The translations under genes were made by a program, and so were the position numbers. The notes beneath the pieces are model-generated. The model was given only the letters and a program-made list of their open reading frames with translations, searched no databases and had not been told where the DNA came from. From Halocaridina rubra (taxonomy: Eukaryota > Arthropoda > Malacostraca > Decapoda > Atyidae), in NCBI GenBank assembly GCA_037179515.1, contig JAXCGZ010016449.1:1-18946 (forward strand): a DNA stretch of 18,946 nucleotides, given 5' to 3'. Position 1 is the first letter of the stretch; each line of letters starts with the position of its first letter. Shown one piece after another: positions 1 through 10,039 of this stretch.

Positions 1-316
1 ACACCAACTAGGTAAATATTCGAGGGAAGGAAAGCCGAGACCAACAAAAGTAACCTTTGAGAGAGGGGAAACATGTAGGGAAATATTGTTGAGAAAAAAA
101 AGTCCAAAAGACCTTCAAGAATTCAAAGAAGTGTTCATTAGATGATACAAAACACAGGAAGAGATGGGAAAGATAAAAAACTTGTTGCAAGAGGCAAGAA
201 GGTTAAATGATGAAAGAAATGAAGAAGAGAAGAAAAATTTTTGTTACAGAGTTCTTCCAGACAAAGGGGAGATAAAGAAGATAATGACAGAAGATCAGGG
301 GATGGGACCTCATTAA
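1..316 (+). pseudogene. LINE ORF1, C-terminal part (copy A)
   Basis: The last third of the ORF1 protein, a nucleic-acid-binding chaperone thought to package LINE RNA. Visible motifs include LGKYSREGKPRPTKVTFERG, which resembles the RRM-like region of other LINE ORF1 proteins (.LG...RPRP.KV.F), and a basic helical stretch after it. A TGA at 143-145 interrupts the frame where copy C has CGA (Arg), so it looks like a C-to-T change at a CpG. The frame otherwise continues to the natural TAA at 314-316. It overlaps the ORF2 frame, which opens at 223. Confidence 0.82.
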
Positions 317-3140
317 GATTGTTATAAACAAATGCTGATGGATTAGCTGGTAAGGCAGTAGAATTAAAAGATAGGATTCACAACAGTAAGGCAGATATAG
401 TAGCAATTACAGAGACTAAGTTGAGTGAGGACATAAACAGTGTCACAGTTTTTCCTAAGGGCTTCAGAATACTAAGGGTTGAAAGATCTGAGAGGACTGG
501 TGGAGGGATAGCACTGCTCATAAGTGAAAGGATTCAAGTTGAAGAAATAAACTTGGCTATAGAAAGTGAGTTCAAGGAATTTCTTGTTGCTCGCATAAAT
601 ACTGGGTCAGAGAGCATTATAATAACTGTTGTATACAACCCACCAAGGAACCAAAATAGGCTTGAAGTTTATGAGGAAAGTCATATAGGTACTATTGAAG
701 TCATAAACTCAGTTGTTAACATGGCACGGGAAAAAAATGTAGGAGTTTTATTATGGGAGACTTTAATCATAAAGAGATAGATTGGATAAATCTTGACCCA
801 CACAGTGGTGAGGACTCATTCGGGGCAAGATTCCTAGATTGCGTACAAGGGAATTTCCTACACCAACATGTAATGGAACCAACAAGGGCCAGGGGTGGGG
901 ATGAGCCATCACTACTTGATCTAGTGTTCACAGATAATGTGTTGGATATTGAAAAAAATTGAGTATGAACCACCAATTGGAAAGAGTGACCACTGTGTGT
1001 TGTTGATGGAGTATATCATTGAAGATATTCTTCCTGAGAGTAGAGGCACTGAGGACATGAGGAGGAACTATCCAAAAGGAGATTACATCAAAATGAATGA
1101 GCTTTTTGCAGTTATTGACTGGAGAACCTTATTTTACAACAAATCTGTACAAGAAATGTATGACATCTTTTGTGAGAAATATGGGAAGATAGTAGATTGC
1201 TGCATACCTGTCACCAAAGTAGGTGTAATTCATGCCAGAGAGAAATGGTTCGATAATGGGTGTAAAAGAGCTAAGGAGTGGAGAGACAAATGCTGGAAAA
1301 GGTATAGGAGGAGAAAAAACATAAATGCCTGGCAAACCTACAAAAGAGCAAGAAATGACTACCTAAGTAAGAGGAGAGAGGCAGAGAGAGATTATGAGAG
1401 GGACATCACCAGGAAGGCTAAGGAAAATCCCAAGCTTTTCCACAGCTTTATCAGAGGAAAACTGAAGGTAAAAGAACAGGTTTTAAGGCTAAAGAGAGCG
1501 GATGGAAGCATCACTGAGACGGATGAAGAGATCTGCAAAGAATTGAACAAGGAGTTTCAGTCAGTATTTACAGTAGAAAATACCCCACCCCCTCAGATTG
1601 CAGTGATAGAAGCTCAAGGGCCGGTATTAGAGAACATCAACCTTACAGCCACAGAGGTATGCAAAGCGCTGATGGATTTAGATGTTCATAAAGCTACAGG
1701 TTCTGATGACATATCCCCTCATGTGCTTAAAAAATGCGCAAACACAATATCAGTGGCACTAAGTATCATATTTAAGGAGTCACTGGAGTCGGGGGAGATT
1801 CCAAGTTGCTGGAAACAAGCAAATGTGATACCTATCTTCAAAAAGGGAAGGAGGGATACGGCTCTGAACTATAGACCTGTTTCCTTGACCAGCATAGTTT
1901 GCAAAGTTATGGAGAAACTACTAAGGAAACATATCTCTCTTCACTTGGAATCCTTCAACTTTTTGTCAGTAGGCAACATGGCTTCAGAGAAGGTAGATCA
2001 ACAGTAACAAACTTATTAGAATTTTATGATGAGGTAAGCCAAATCTTACAGGAAAGAGAGGGCTGGGCAGATTGCATATTCCTAGACTTCCAGAAAGCGT
2101 TTGACACTGTTCCACATGGGAGACTTATTAGGAAGCTGCAATCAATGGCTAGAATAGGTGGAAATGTTTTGGAATGGATAAAAACTTACTTAGAAGGAAG
2201 GGAACAGAGGGTTAGAGTAAGACACTCAGTGTCTGAATGGAGAAGAGTTAGTAGTGGAGTTCCACAGGGTTCAGTTTTAGGGCCACTTTTGTTCCTTATA
2301 TATGTAAATGACCTACCAGAGTCTGTAAATTCATTCATGAATATGTTTGCAGATGATGCAAAGATTGTGAAGAAAGTAAAAAACGAGAACAATGGTAGAG
2401 AACTTCAGGAGGATCTAAATAATCTGCATGAGTGGTCAGAAAAGTGGCTAATGAAATTCAATACTTCAAAATGTAAGGTAATGAGAATGGGTACAAGTGC
2501 AAGAAGGCCCAAGCTTGACTACTCGGTGGCTGGAGTACAACTTCAAGAGACAGAAAATGAGAGAGATCTAGGAGTAAACATACTGGCAGATTTGTCTCCT
2601 GAAATACATATAAATGGCATAGTAAGGGCAGCATATGCATTCTTATCAAATGTAAGGGTAGCCTTCAGGCACATGGATAAGGAAATGTTCAGAAATATTT
2701 ATGTAACCTATGTGAGGCCAAAACTCGAATATGCAGCCCCCTTTTGGAATCCGCACTTGAAAAAGCACATAGCTAAGCTTGAAAAAGTTCAAAGAAATGC
2801 CACGAAACTGGTGCCAAAAATACGCAATCTCAGTTATGATGAGAGACTGAGGGAATTAGACTTACCATCACTCGAAGCTAGAAGAGTGAGGGGGGATATG
2901 GTGACAGTCTTTAAATTCCTTCATGGTTATGATAGAGTGGATAGGGATCGATATTTTGATATGGGTGGCTCTAGAACTAGAGGTCTTAGTTTGAAGCTTG
3001 GTAAGAAAACTTCTTCGCAGGATATAAGGAAATACTTTTTCAGTGTAAGAGTAGTTGATAATTGGAATTGGCTAAGCGAGGAGGTAGTTAATGCTATCTC
3101 AATCCATAGTTTTAATTACAGGTATGATAAGTATCACTAA
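223..3140 (+). pseudogene. LINE ORF2 endonuclease-reverse transcriptase (copy A)
   Basis: The enzyme that nicks target DNA and reverse-transcribes LINE RNA in place. In order: an endonuclease domain with ITETKL (catalytic Glu), GDFNHKEIDW and SDHC; a basic linker; RT blocks [32 protein letters not shown] (motif A Asp), [10 protein letters not shown] (motif B) and FADDA (motif C); then a C-terminal domain ending YDKYH. About 970 codons, normal for CR1/L2 ORF2. It is broken by TAA at 325-327 (copy C has TAC), a one-base loss in an A-run near 735, a one-base gain near 955 and a one-base loss near 1970. No in-frame ATG lies before position 721. Confidence 0.92.
235..241 (+). promoter_or_regulatory. 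Candidate -1 frameshift heptamer A AAT TTT (copy A)
   Basis: In the ORF1 frame the bases read A AAT TTT, the canonical X XXY YYZ slippery pattern. A -1 slip enters the ORF2 frame, which opened at 223 just after a TGA (220-222). The next 11 nt are followed by a weak UCUUCC/GGGAGA stem with an 8-nt loop. The heptamer is identical in copies B and C. Function is inferred only. Confidence 0.4.
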
Positions 3141-3164
3141 GTATAAAATGGAAGCAATCAGGAG

Positions 3165-3238
3165 ACGGGAAGATACGAGCATTGGGCTCTTTCCCGTAAA
3201 CACAATTAGGTAATCACAATTAGGTAATCACACACACA
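3165..3238 (+). repeat. LINE 3' hairpin and 14-nt tandem tail (copy A)
   Basis: ACGGGAA (3165-3171) pairs with TTCCCGT (3191-3197), and inside it GAGC (3177-3180) pairs with GCTC (3186-3189), giving a two-part hairpin. Two copies of CACAATTAGGTAAT follow (3201-3214, 3215-3228), then CACACACACA. The same arrangement ends copies D, E and F, and a degraded form ends C. In CR1/L2-type elements the 3' structure is the likely recognition site for the element's own RT. Confidence 0.8.
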
Positions 3239-3379
3239 GAAAAGAGATAAACTGAGTCACTAGATAGCATTTATATGGAGATATAAAAATTCTGTGTGAA
3301 GCTTAATTTAAAGTTTTTCTCTTTTTTTTTTCCTCTTTCTCGTCTTATTTCTATATTCTGTGAGAGGGAGAACATAAAA
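3239..3379 (+). other. LINE 5' UTR (copy B)
   Basis: About 140 bp between the copy B 5' end and the ORF1 ATG at 3380. It is matched by the corresponding region of copy C (9898-10039 on the other strand). It contains a T/C-rich stretch at about 3314-3345. An internal promoter is expected here in LINEs, but no specific promoter motif is visible. Confidence 0.7.
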
Positions 3380-4458
3380 ATGACGCCATCTCTGTCCCAA
3401 ACCTCTCCCATCCATGGGTCGGTAAGAGGGGTAGCCATTAGGAGACTTAAACAGAAAATCAAGAATTTAGAAGCAATAGTTATAAGCCTTGATGATAAAA
3501 TTCGGAATATGGATGGAGAAATGAAAGAGAATGAAACACTCAGAGAGCAAATAAGATCTTTGGAGGAAGCAAATAAAGCACAAGGGCAGGAGAGAAAGGA
3601 ACTAGAAAAAAGAATAAAGAAGCTGGAAGGGGAAAAGAGTCAACTAGAATCTAGAATTTCTAAACAAGAAGATAAAAACAAACAGCTGAATGACAACCTA
3701 AAGGAATTAGATGTTAGTTCACTGCTCTCTTCTGAGAGAGACTAGATTGCTGCTTGGAATGTCCAGATTAAGGAAAACATTGAACAGTTCAGAAAAGAGT
3801 TCCAGGAGCTGAATATGGAAAATGATGCCATGAAAACTTCCTTTGCTGATGCACTAAAGGGGAATGTGACAGTAAAAGAGGCTGTAATGTGGTGGCACTG
3901 GAAAACATACAAACAGTTGACTATAAAGAGACAGTAATCGAAAAAATGAAAGACGTTGTGATAGAAAGGGAAAACCCACTCATCAGACAGGCACTTGATA
4001 AGGAGAAGACAGTGGTAATCTCAGGCATAAGCGAGTCCCAGGAACCAACATGGCAGGGGAGACTTGAAGAAAATAAAGCTAGGGTTGTAGACCTGATAAG
4101 AAAGCTTGGAGTAGTTTGTGGTCCTGAGGATATTGTAAACATACACCAACTAGGTAAATATTCGAGGGAAGGAAAGCCGAGACCAACAAAAGTAACCTTT
4201 GAGAGAGGGGAAACATGTAGGGAAATATTGTTGAGAAAAAAAAGTCCAAAAGACCTTCAAGAATTCAAAGAAGTGTTCATTAGATGATACAGAACACAGG
4301 AAGAGATGGGAAAGATAAAAAACTTGTTGCAAGAGGCAAGAAGGTTAAATGATGAAAGAAATGAAGAAGAGAAGAAAAATTTTTGTTACAGAGTTCTTCC
4401 AGACAAAGGGGAGATAAAGAAGATAATGACAGAAGATCAGGGGATGGGACCTCATTAA
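3380..4458 (+). pseudogene. LINE ORF1 coiled-coil RNA-binding protein (copy B)
   Basis: ORF1 starts at ATG 3380 (MTPSLSQTSPIHG) and would end at TAA 4456-4458, about 360 residues. Residues ~25-120 are a charged Lys/Glu/Leu-rich coiled coil, as expected for trimerising LINE ORF1 proteins. The C-terminal half has the RPRPTKVTFERG RNA-binding-like region. Three breaks are seen by comparison with copy C: TAG at 3743-3745 (GAG in C), a one-base loss at about 3886, and TGA at 4285-4287 (CGA in C, the same change as in copy A). Copy C shows that the pieces belong to a single reading frame. No cysteine knuckles or PHD finger are visible. Confidence 0.85.
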
Positions 4459-5905
4459 GATTGTTATAAACAAATGCTGATGGATTAGCTGGTAAGGCAG
4501 TAGAATTAAAAGATAGGATTCACAACAGTAAGGCAGATATAGTAGCAATTACAGAGACTAAGTTGAGTGAGGACATAAACAGTGTCACAGTTTTTCCTAA
4601 GGGCTTCAGAATACTAAGGGTTGAAAGACCTGAGAGGACTGGTGGAGGGATAGCACTGCTCATAAGTGAAAGGATTCAAGTTGAAGAAATAAACTTGGCT
4701 ATAGAAAGTGAGTTCAAGGAATTTCTTGTTGCTCGCATAAATACTGGGTCAGAGAGCATTATAATAACTGTTGTATACAACCCACCAAGGAACCAAAATA
4801 GGCTTGAAGATTATGAGGAAAGTCATATAGGTACTATTGAAGTCATAAACTCAGTTGTTAACATGGCACGGGAAAAAAAATGTAGGAGTTTTATTATGGG
4901 AGACTTTAATCATAAAGAGATAGATTGGATAAATCTTGACCCACACAGTGGTGAGGACTCATTCGGGGCAAGATTCCTAGATTGCGTACAAGGGAATTTC
5001 CTACACCAACATGTAATGGAACCAACAAGGGCCAGGGGTGGGGATGAGCCATCACTACTTGATCTAGTGTTCACAGATAATGTGTTGGATATTGAAAAAA
5101 TTGAGTATGAACCACCAATTGGAAAGAGTGACCACTGTGTGTTGTTGATGGAGTATATCATTGAAGATATTCTTCCTGAGAGTAGAGGCACTGAGGACAT
5201 GAGGAGGAACTATCCAAAAGGAGATTACATCAAAATGAATGAGCTTTTTGCAGTTATTGACTGGAGAACCTTATTTTACAACAAATCTGTACAAGAAATG
5301 TATGACATCTTTTGTGAGAAATATGGGAAGATAGTAGATTGCTGCATACCTGTCACCAAAGTAGGTGTAATTCATGCCAGAGAGAAATGGTTCGATAATG
5401 GGTGTAAAAGAGCTAAGGAGTGGAGAGACAAATGCTGGAAAAGGTATAGGAGAAGAAAAAACATAAATGCCTGGCAAACCTACAAAAGAGCAAGAAATGA
5501 CTACCTAAGTAAGAGGAGAGAGGCAGAGAGAGATTATGAGAGGGACATCACCAGGAAGGCTAAGGAAAATCCCAAGCTTTTCCACAGCTTTATCAGAGGA
5601 AAACTGAAGGTAAAAGAACAGGTTTTAAGGCTAAAGAGAGCGGATGGAAGCATCACTGAGACGGATGAAGAGATCTGCAAAGAATTGAACAAGGAGTTTC
5701 AGTCAGTATTTACAGTAGAAAATACCCCACCCCCTCAGATTGCATTGATAGAAGCTCAAGGGCCGGTATTAGAGAACATCAACCTTACAGCCACAGAGGT
5801 ATGCAAAGCACTGATGGATTTATATGTTCATAAAGCTACAGGTTCTGATGACATACCCCCTCATGTGCTTAAAAAATGCACAAACACAATATCAGTGGCA
5901 CTAAG
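4365..5905 (+). pseudogene. LINE ORF2, endonuclease and RT start (copy B)
   Basis: The same ORF2 as copy A, but with the endonuclease in one piece: after TAA at 4467-4469 (TAC in copy C) the frame is open from 4470 to the truncation, about 478 codons. It carries ITETKL, the GDFNHKEIDW block, SDHC, the basic linker with KWFDNGCKRAKEWRDKCWKR, and the first RT block (KATGSDDI). It ends at LSD... where copy C sequence takes over, so the last few residues of the apparent frame (5906-5930) are foreign. The RT catalytic motifs are absent here and lie in copy D. Confidence 0.88.
4377..4383 (+). promoter_or_regulatory. Candidate -1 frameshift heptamer A AAT TTT (copy B)
   Basis: In register with ORF1 (codons counted back from TAA 4456-4458), the heptamer leads into the ORF2 frame that opens at 4365. 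Same sequence and spacing as in copy A. In B itself an upstream TGA in ORF1 would stop ribosomes before they reach it. Confidence 0.38.
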
Positions 5906-5970
5906 TGATTACCTAATTGTGATTACCTAATTGTGTTTACGGGAAAGAGCCCAAAGCTCGTATCTTCCAG
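5906..5970 (-). repeat. LINE tail and 3' hairpin (copy C)
   Basis: Reverse complement of the two CACAATTAGGTAAT units, followed by the hairpin region. One arm is changed (ACTGGAA instead of ACGGGAA), so the outer stem is partly lost, while the inner GAGC/GCTC stem remains. The (AC)n extension present in the other copies is missing, so the tail ends right after GGTAATCA. Confidence 0.75.
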
Positions 5971-5995
5971 TCTCCTGATCGGTTCCATTTTATAC

Positions 5996-8913
5996 TTAGT
6001 GATACTTATCATACCTGTAATTAAAACTATGGATTGAGATAGCATTAACTACCTCCTCACTTAGCCAATTCCAATTATCAACTACTCTTACACTGAAAAA
6101 GGATTTCCTTACATCCTGCAAAGAAGTTTTCTTACCAAGCTTCAAACTATGACCTCTTGTTCTAGAGCCACCCATATCAAAATATCGATCCCTATCCACT
6201 CTATCATAACCATGAAGGAATTTAAAGACTGTCACCATATCCCCCCCTCACTCTTCTAGCTTCGAGTGATGGTAAGTCTAATTCCCTCAGCCTCACATCA
6301 TAACTGAGATTGCGTATTTTGGCACCAGTTTCGTGGCATTTCTTTGAACTTTTTCAAGCTTAGCTATGTGCTTGTTCAAGTGCGGATTCCAAAAGGGGGC
6401 TGCATATTCGAGTTTTGGCCTCACATAGGTTACATAAATATTTCTGAACATTTCCTTGTCCATGTGCCTGAAGGCTACCCTTACATTTGATAAGAATGCA
6501 TATGCTGCCCTTACTATGCCATTTATATGTATTTCTGGAGACAAATCTGCCAGTATGTTTACTCCTAGATCTCTCTCATTTTCTGTCTCTTGAAGTTGTA
6601 CTCCAGCCACCGAGTAGTCAAGCTTGGGCCTTCTTGCACTTGTACCCATTCTCATTACCTTACATTTTGAAGTATTGAATTTCATTAGCCACTTTTCTGA
6701 CCACTCATGCAGATTATTTAGATCCTCCTGAAGTTCTCTACCATTGTTCTCGTTTTTTACTGTCTTCACAATCTTTGCATCATCTGCAAACATATTCATG
6801 AATGAATTTACAGACTCTGGTAGGTCATTTACATATACAAGGAACAAACGTGGCCCTAAAACTGAACCCTGTGGAACTCCACTACTAACTCTTCTCCATT
6901 CAGACACTGAGTGTCTTACTCTAACTCTCTGTTCCCTTCCTTCTAAGTAAGTTTTTATCCATTCCAAAACATTTCCACCTATTCTAGCCATTGATTGCAG
7001 CTTCCTAATAAGTCTCCCATGTGGAACAGTGTCAAACGCTTTCTGGAAGTCTAGGAATATGCAATCTGCCCAGCCCTCTCTTTCCTGTAAGATTTGGCTT
7101 ACCTCATCATAAAATTCTAATAAGTTTGTTACTGTTGATCTACCTTCTCTGAAGCCATGTTGCCTCACTGACAAAAAGTTTAAGGATTCCAAATGAAGAG
7201 AGATATGTTTCCTTAGTAGTTTCTCCATAACTTTGCAAACTATGCTGGTCAAGGAAACTGGTCTATAGTTCAGAGCCGTATCCCTCCTTCCCTTTTTGAA
7301 GATAGGTATCACATTTGCTTGTTTCCAGCATCTTGGAATCTCCCCTGACTCCAGTGACTCCTTAAATATGATACTTAGTGCCACTGATATTGTGTTTGCG
7401 CATTTTTTAAGCACATGAGGGGATATGTCATCAGGACCTGTAGCTTTATGAACATCTAAATCCATCAGCGCTTTGCATACCTCTGTGGCTGTAAGGTTGA
7501 TGTTCTCTAATACCGGCCCTTGAGCTTCTATCACTGCAATCTGAGGGGGTGGGGTATTTTCTACTGTAAATACTGACTGAAACTCCTTGTTCAATTCTTT
7601 GCAGATCTCTTCATCCGTCTCAGTGATGCTTCCATCCGCTCTCTTTAGCCTTAAAACCTGTTCTTTTACCTTCAGTTTTCTTCTGATAAAGCTGTGGAAA
7701 AGCTTGGGATTTTCTTTAGCCTTCCTGGTGATGTCCCTCTCATAGTCTCTCTCTGCATCTCTCCTTTTACTTAGGTAGTCATTTCTTGCTCTTTTGTAGG
7801 TTTGCCAGGCATTTATGTTTTTTCTCCTCCTATACCTTTTCCAGCATTTGTCTCTCCACTCCTTAGCTCTTTTACACCCATTATCGAACCATTTCTCTCT
7901 GGCATGAATTACACCTACTTTGGTGACAGGTATGCAGCAATCTACTACTTCCCATATTTCTCACAAAAGATGTCATACATTTCTTGTGCAGATTTGTTGT
8001 AAAATAAAGTTCTCCAGTCAATAACGGCAAAAAGCTCATTCATTTTGATGTAATCTCCTTTCGGATAGTTCCTCCTCATGTCCTCAGTGCCTCTACTCTC
8101 AGGAAGAATATCTTCAATGATATACTCCATCAACAACACACAGTGGTCACTCTTTCCAATTGGTGGTTCATACTCAATTTTTTCAATATCCAACACATTA
8201 TCTGTGAACACTAGATCAAGTAGTGATGGCTCATCCCCACCCCTGGCACTTGTTGATTCCATTACATGTTGGTGTAGGAAATTCCCTTGTACGCAATCTA
8301 GGAATCTTGCCCCGAATGAGTCCTCACCACTGTGTGGGTCAAGATTTATCCAATCTATCTCTTTATGATTAAAGTCTCCCATAATCAAAATCCTACATTA
8401 TTTTTCCCGTGCCATGTTAACAACTGAGTTTATGACTTCAATATTACCTATATGACTTTCCTCATAAACTTCAAGCCTATTTTGGTTTCTTGGTGGATTG
8501 CATACAACAGTTACTATAATGCTCTCTGACCCAGTATTTATGCGAGCAACAAGAAATTCCTTGAACTCACCTTCTATAGCCAAGTTTATTTCTTCGACTT
8601 GAATCCTTTCACTTATGAGCAGTGCTATCCCTCCACCAGTCCTCTCAGATCTTTCAACCCTTAGTATTCTGAAACCCTTAGGAAAAACTGTGACACTGTT
8701 TATGTCCTCACTCAACTTAGTCTCTGTAATTGCTACTATATCTGCCTTACTGTTGTGAATCCTATCTTTTAATTCTACTGCCTTACCAGCTAATCCATCA
8801 GCATTTGTGTATAACAATCTTAATGAGGCCCCATCCCCTGATCTTCTGTCATTATCTTCTTTATCTCCCCTTTGTCTGGAAGAACTCTGTAATGAAAATT
8901 TTTCTTCTGTTCT
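5996..8913 (-). pseudogene. LINE ORF2 endonuclease-reverse transcriptase (copy C)
   Basis: Complete ORF2 length, about 970 codons in the -1 frame relative to ORF1, ending at the stop 5996-5998. The endonuclease segment (LLYTNADGLAGK, ITETKL, GDFNHKEIDW, SDHC) is split by TAA at 8398-8400. A two-base loss near 7950 breaks the linker. From there to 6293 the RT is open, with [27 protein letters not shown] and FADDA intact. A one-base loss in an A-run near 6318 is compensated by a one-base gain in a C-run at 6241-6247. The segment from 8817 retains TAC where A and B have TAA. No ATG precedes the endonuclease in this frame. Confidence 0.92.
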
Positions 8914-9897
8914 TCATTTCTTTCATCATTTAACCTTCTTGCCTCTTGCAACAAGTTTTTGATCTTTCCCATCTCTTCCTGTGTTCTGTATCGTCTAATG
9001 AACACTTCTTTGAATTCTTGAAGGTCTTTTAGACTTTTTTTCTCAACAATATTTCCCTACATGTTTCCCCTCTCTCAAAGGTTACTTTTGTTGGTCTCGG
9101 CTTTCTTTCCCTCGAATATTTACCTAGTTGGTGTATGTTTACAATATCCTCAGGACCACATACTACTCCAAGCTTTCTTATCAGGTCTACAACCCTAGCT
9201 TTATTTTCTTCAAGTCTCCCCTGCCATGTTGGCTCCTGGGACTCGCTTATGCCTGAGATTACCACTGTCTTCTCCTTATCAAGTGCCTGTCTGATGAGTG
9301 GGTTTGCCCTTTCCATCACAACATCTTTCATTTTTTCGATTACTGTCTCTTTATAGTCAACTGTTTGTATGTTTTCCAGTGCCACCACCTTTACAGCCTC
9401 TTTTACTGCCACATTCCCCTTTAGTGCATCAGCAAAGGAAGTTTTCATGGCATCATTTTCCATATTCAGCTCCTGGAACTCTTTTCTGAACTGTTCAATG
9501 TTTTCCTTAATCTGGACATTCCAAGCAGCAATCTCGTCTCTTTCAGAAGAGAGCAGTGAACTAACATCTAATTCCTTTAGGCTGTCATTCAGCTGTTTGT
9601 TTTTATCTTCTTGTTTAGAAATTCTAGATTCTAGTTGACTCTTTTCCCCTTCCAGCTTCTTTATTCCTTTTTCTAGTTCCTTCTCTCCTGCCCTTGTGCT
9701 TTATTTGCTTCCTCCAAAGATCTTATTTGCTCTCTGAGTGTTTCATTCTCTTTCATTTCTCCATCCATATTCCGAATTTTATCATCAAGGCTTATAACCA
9801 TTTCCTCCAAATTCTTGATTTTCTGTTTGAGTCTCCTAATGGCTACCCCTCCTACCGACCCATGGATGGGAGAGGTTTGGGACAGAGATGGAGTCAT
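8820..9897 (-). pseudogene. LINE ORF1 coiled-coil RNA-binding protein (copy C)
   Basis: ORF1 from ATG 9897 to TAA 8820-8822, about 359 codons. The N-terminal tail and the coiled coil (Leu/Glu/Lys heptads, residues ~25-120) match copy B. The middle reads through where B has a TAG (here GAG), and the C-terminal part reads CGA where A and B have TGA. Two one-base losses break it: near 9686 (a GAAAGG-to-GAAGG change) and in the A-run near 9040. Without these it would be one continuous coiled-coil plus RRM-like protein. Confidence 0.87.
8895..8901 (-). promoter_or_regulatory. Candidate -1 frameshift heptamer A AAT TTT (copy C)
   Basis: In copy C the ORF1 codons read AAG AAA AAT TTT CAT. Slipping back one base on AAT TTT continues as TCA TTA CAG AGT, the frame that runs without interruption into LLYTNADG of ORF2. 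The ORF2 frame has a TGA (8914-8916) only a few codons upstream, so entry must occur in this overlap. Both ORFs are locally intact here, making C the best copy for judging the site. Confidence 0.42.
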
Positions 9898-10039
9898 TTT
9901 TATGTTCTCCCTCTCACAGAATATAGAAAGAAGATGAGAAAGAGGAAAAAAAAAGAGAAAAACTTTTAATTAAGCTTCACACCGAATTTTTACATCTCCA
10001 TATAAGTGCTATTTAGTGACTCAGTTTATCTCTTTTCTG
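9898..10039 (-). other. LINE 5' UTR (copy C)
   Basis: Matches the copy B 5' UTR with a handful of substitutions. Upstream of about 10039 the two copies share nothing: (AC)n of copy A's tail before B, unrelated sequence before C. This sets the element 5' end. Confidence 0.7.

Larger units (their letters stand above)
1..3238 (+). mobile_element. LINE copy A (CR1/L2-Jockey-like), 5' cut by window
   Basis: A nearly complete non-LTR retrotransposon copy that enters the window inside ORF1. It runs through the ORF1 end, ORF2 (endonuclease plus reverse transcriptase), a short 3' UTR with a hairpin, two 14-nt tail units and (AC)n. Base 1 matches base 4143 of the next copy, an offset of 4142, so its 5' end should lie about 0.9 kb upstream of the window. 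There is no poly-A tail; short tandem repeats at the 3' end are usual in CR1/L2-type elements. The C-terminal ORF2 segment, with a WN.LSEEVVNA block near the end, also fits CR1/L2 relatives. Several stops and frameshifts make it inactive. Confidence 0.93.
3239..5905 (+). mobile_element. LINE copy B, 5' two-thirds of an interrupted element
   Basis: The 5' end starts at about 3237-3239, directly against the (AC)n tail of copy A. It is defined by comparison with copy C, since the two become alike from CAGAAAAGAGATAAACTGAG onward. The copy holds a 5' UTR, ORF1 and ORF2 through the endonuclease and the start of the RT, and ends at 5905 where copy C begins in reverse. Element position 1763 (copy A numbering) is the last base; copy D resumes at about 1766, so B and D were probably one element. 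By eye there are roughly a dozen differences from copy A over 1.76 kb. Confidence 0.9.
5906..10039 (-). mobile_element. Full-length LINE copy C, inserted inside copy B-D
   Basis: The only copy seen end to end (about 4.13 kb). On the minus strand it begins at about 10039 with the 5' UTR, then ORF1 (ATG at 9897), ORF2, hairpin and two 14-nt tail units ending at 5906. Its 3' end abuts copy B inside the RT domain. No target-site duplication of the B sequence GGCACTAAG is visible beyond its 5' side; instead a 205-bp unrelated stretch precedes the return of LINE sequence at 10245. It carries codons that are stops in A and B, so it served as the reference here, but has its own frameshifts. Confidence 0.92.

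Noticed and set aside
1129..1335. Minus-strand frames opposite LINE ORF2
   Set aside because: The same shadow frames recur opposite every LINE copy and have no independent features.
3201..3238. Short tandem units as a CRISPR-like or satellite array
   Set aside because: Only two 14-nt units at each LINE 3' end, with no spacers; explained as the LINE tail.
8398..8400. TAA in copy C as a natural endonuclease end
   Set aside because: Copies A and B have no stop there and B reads straight through into the GDFNH block.
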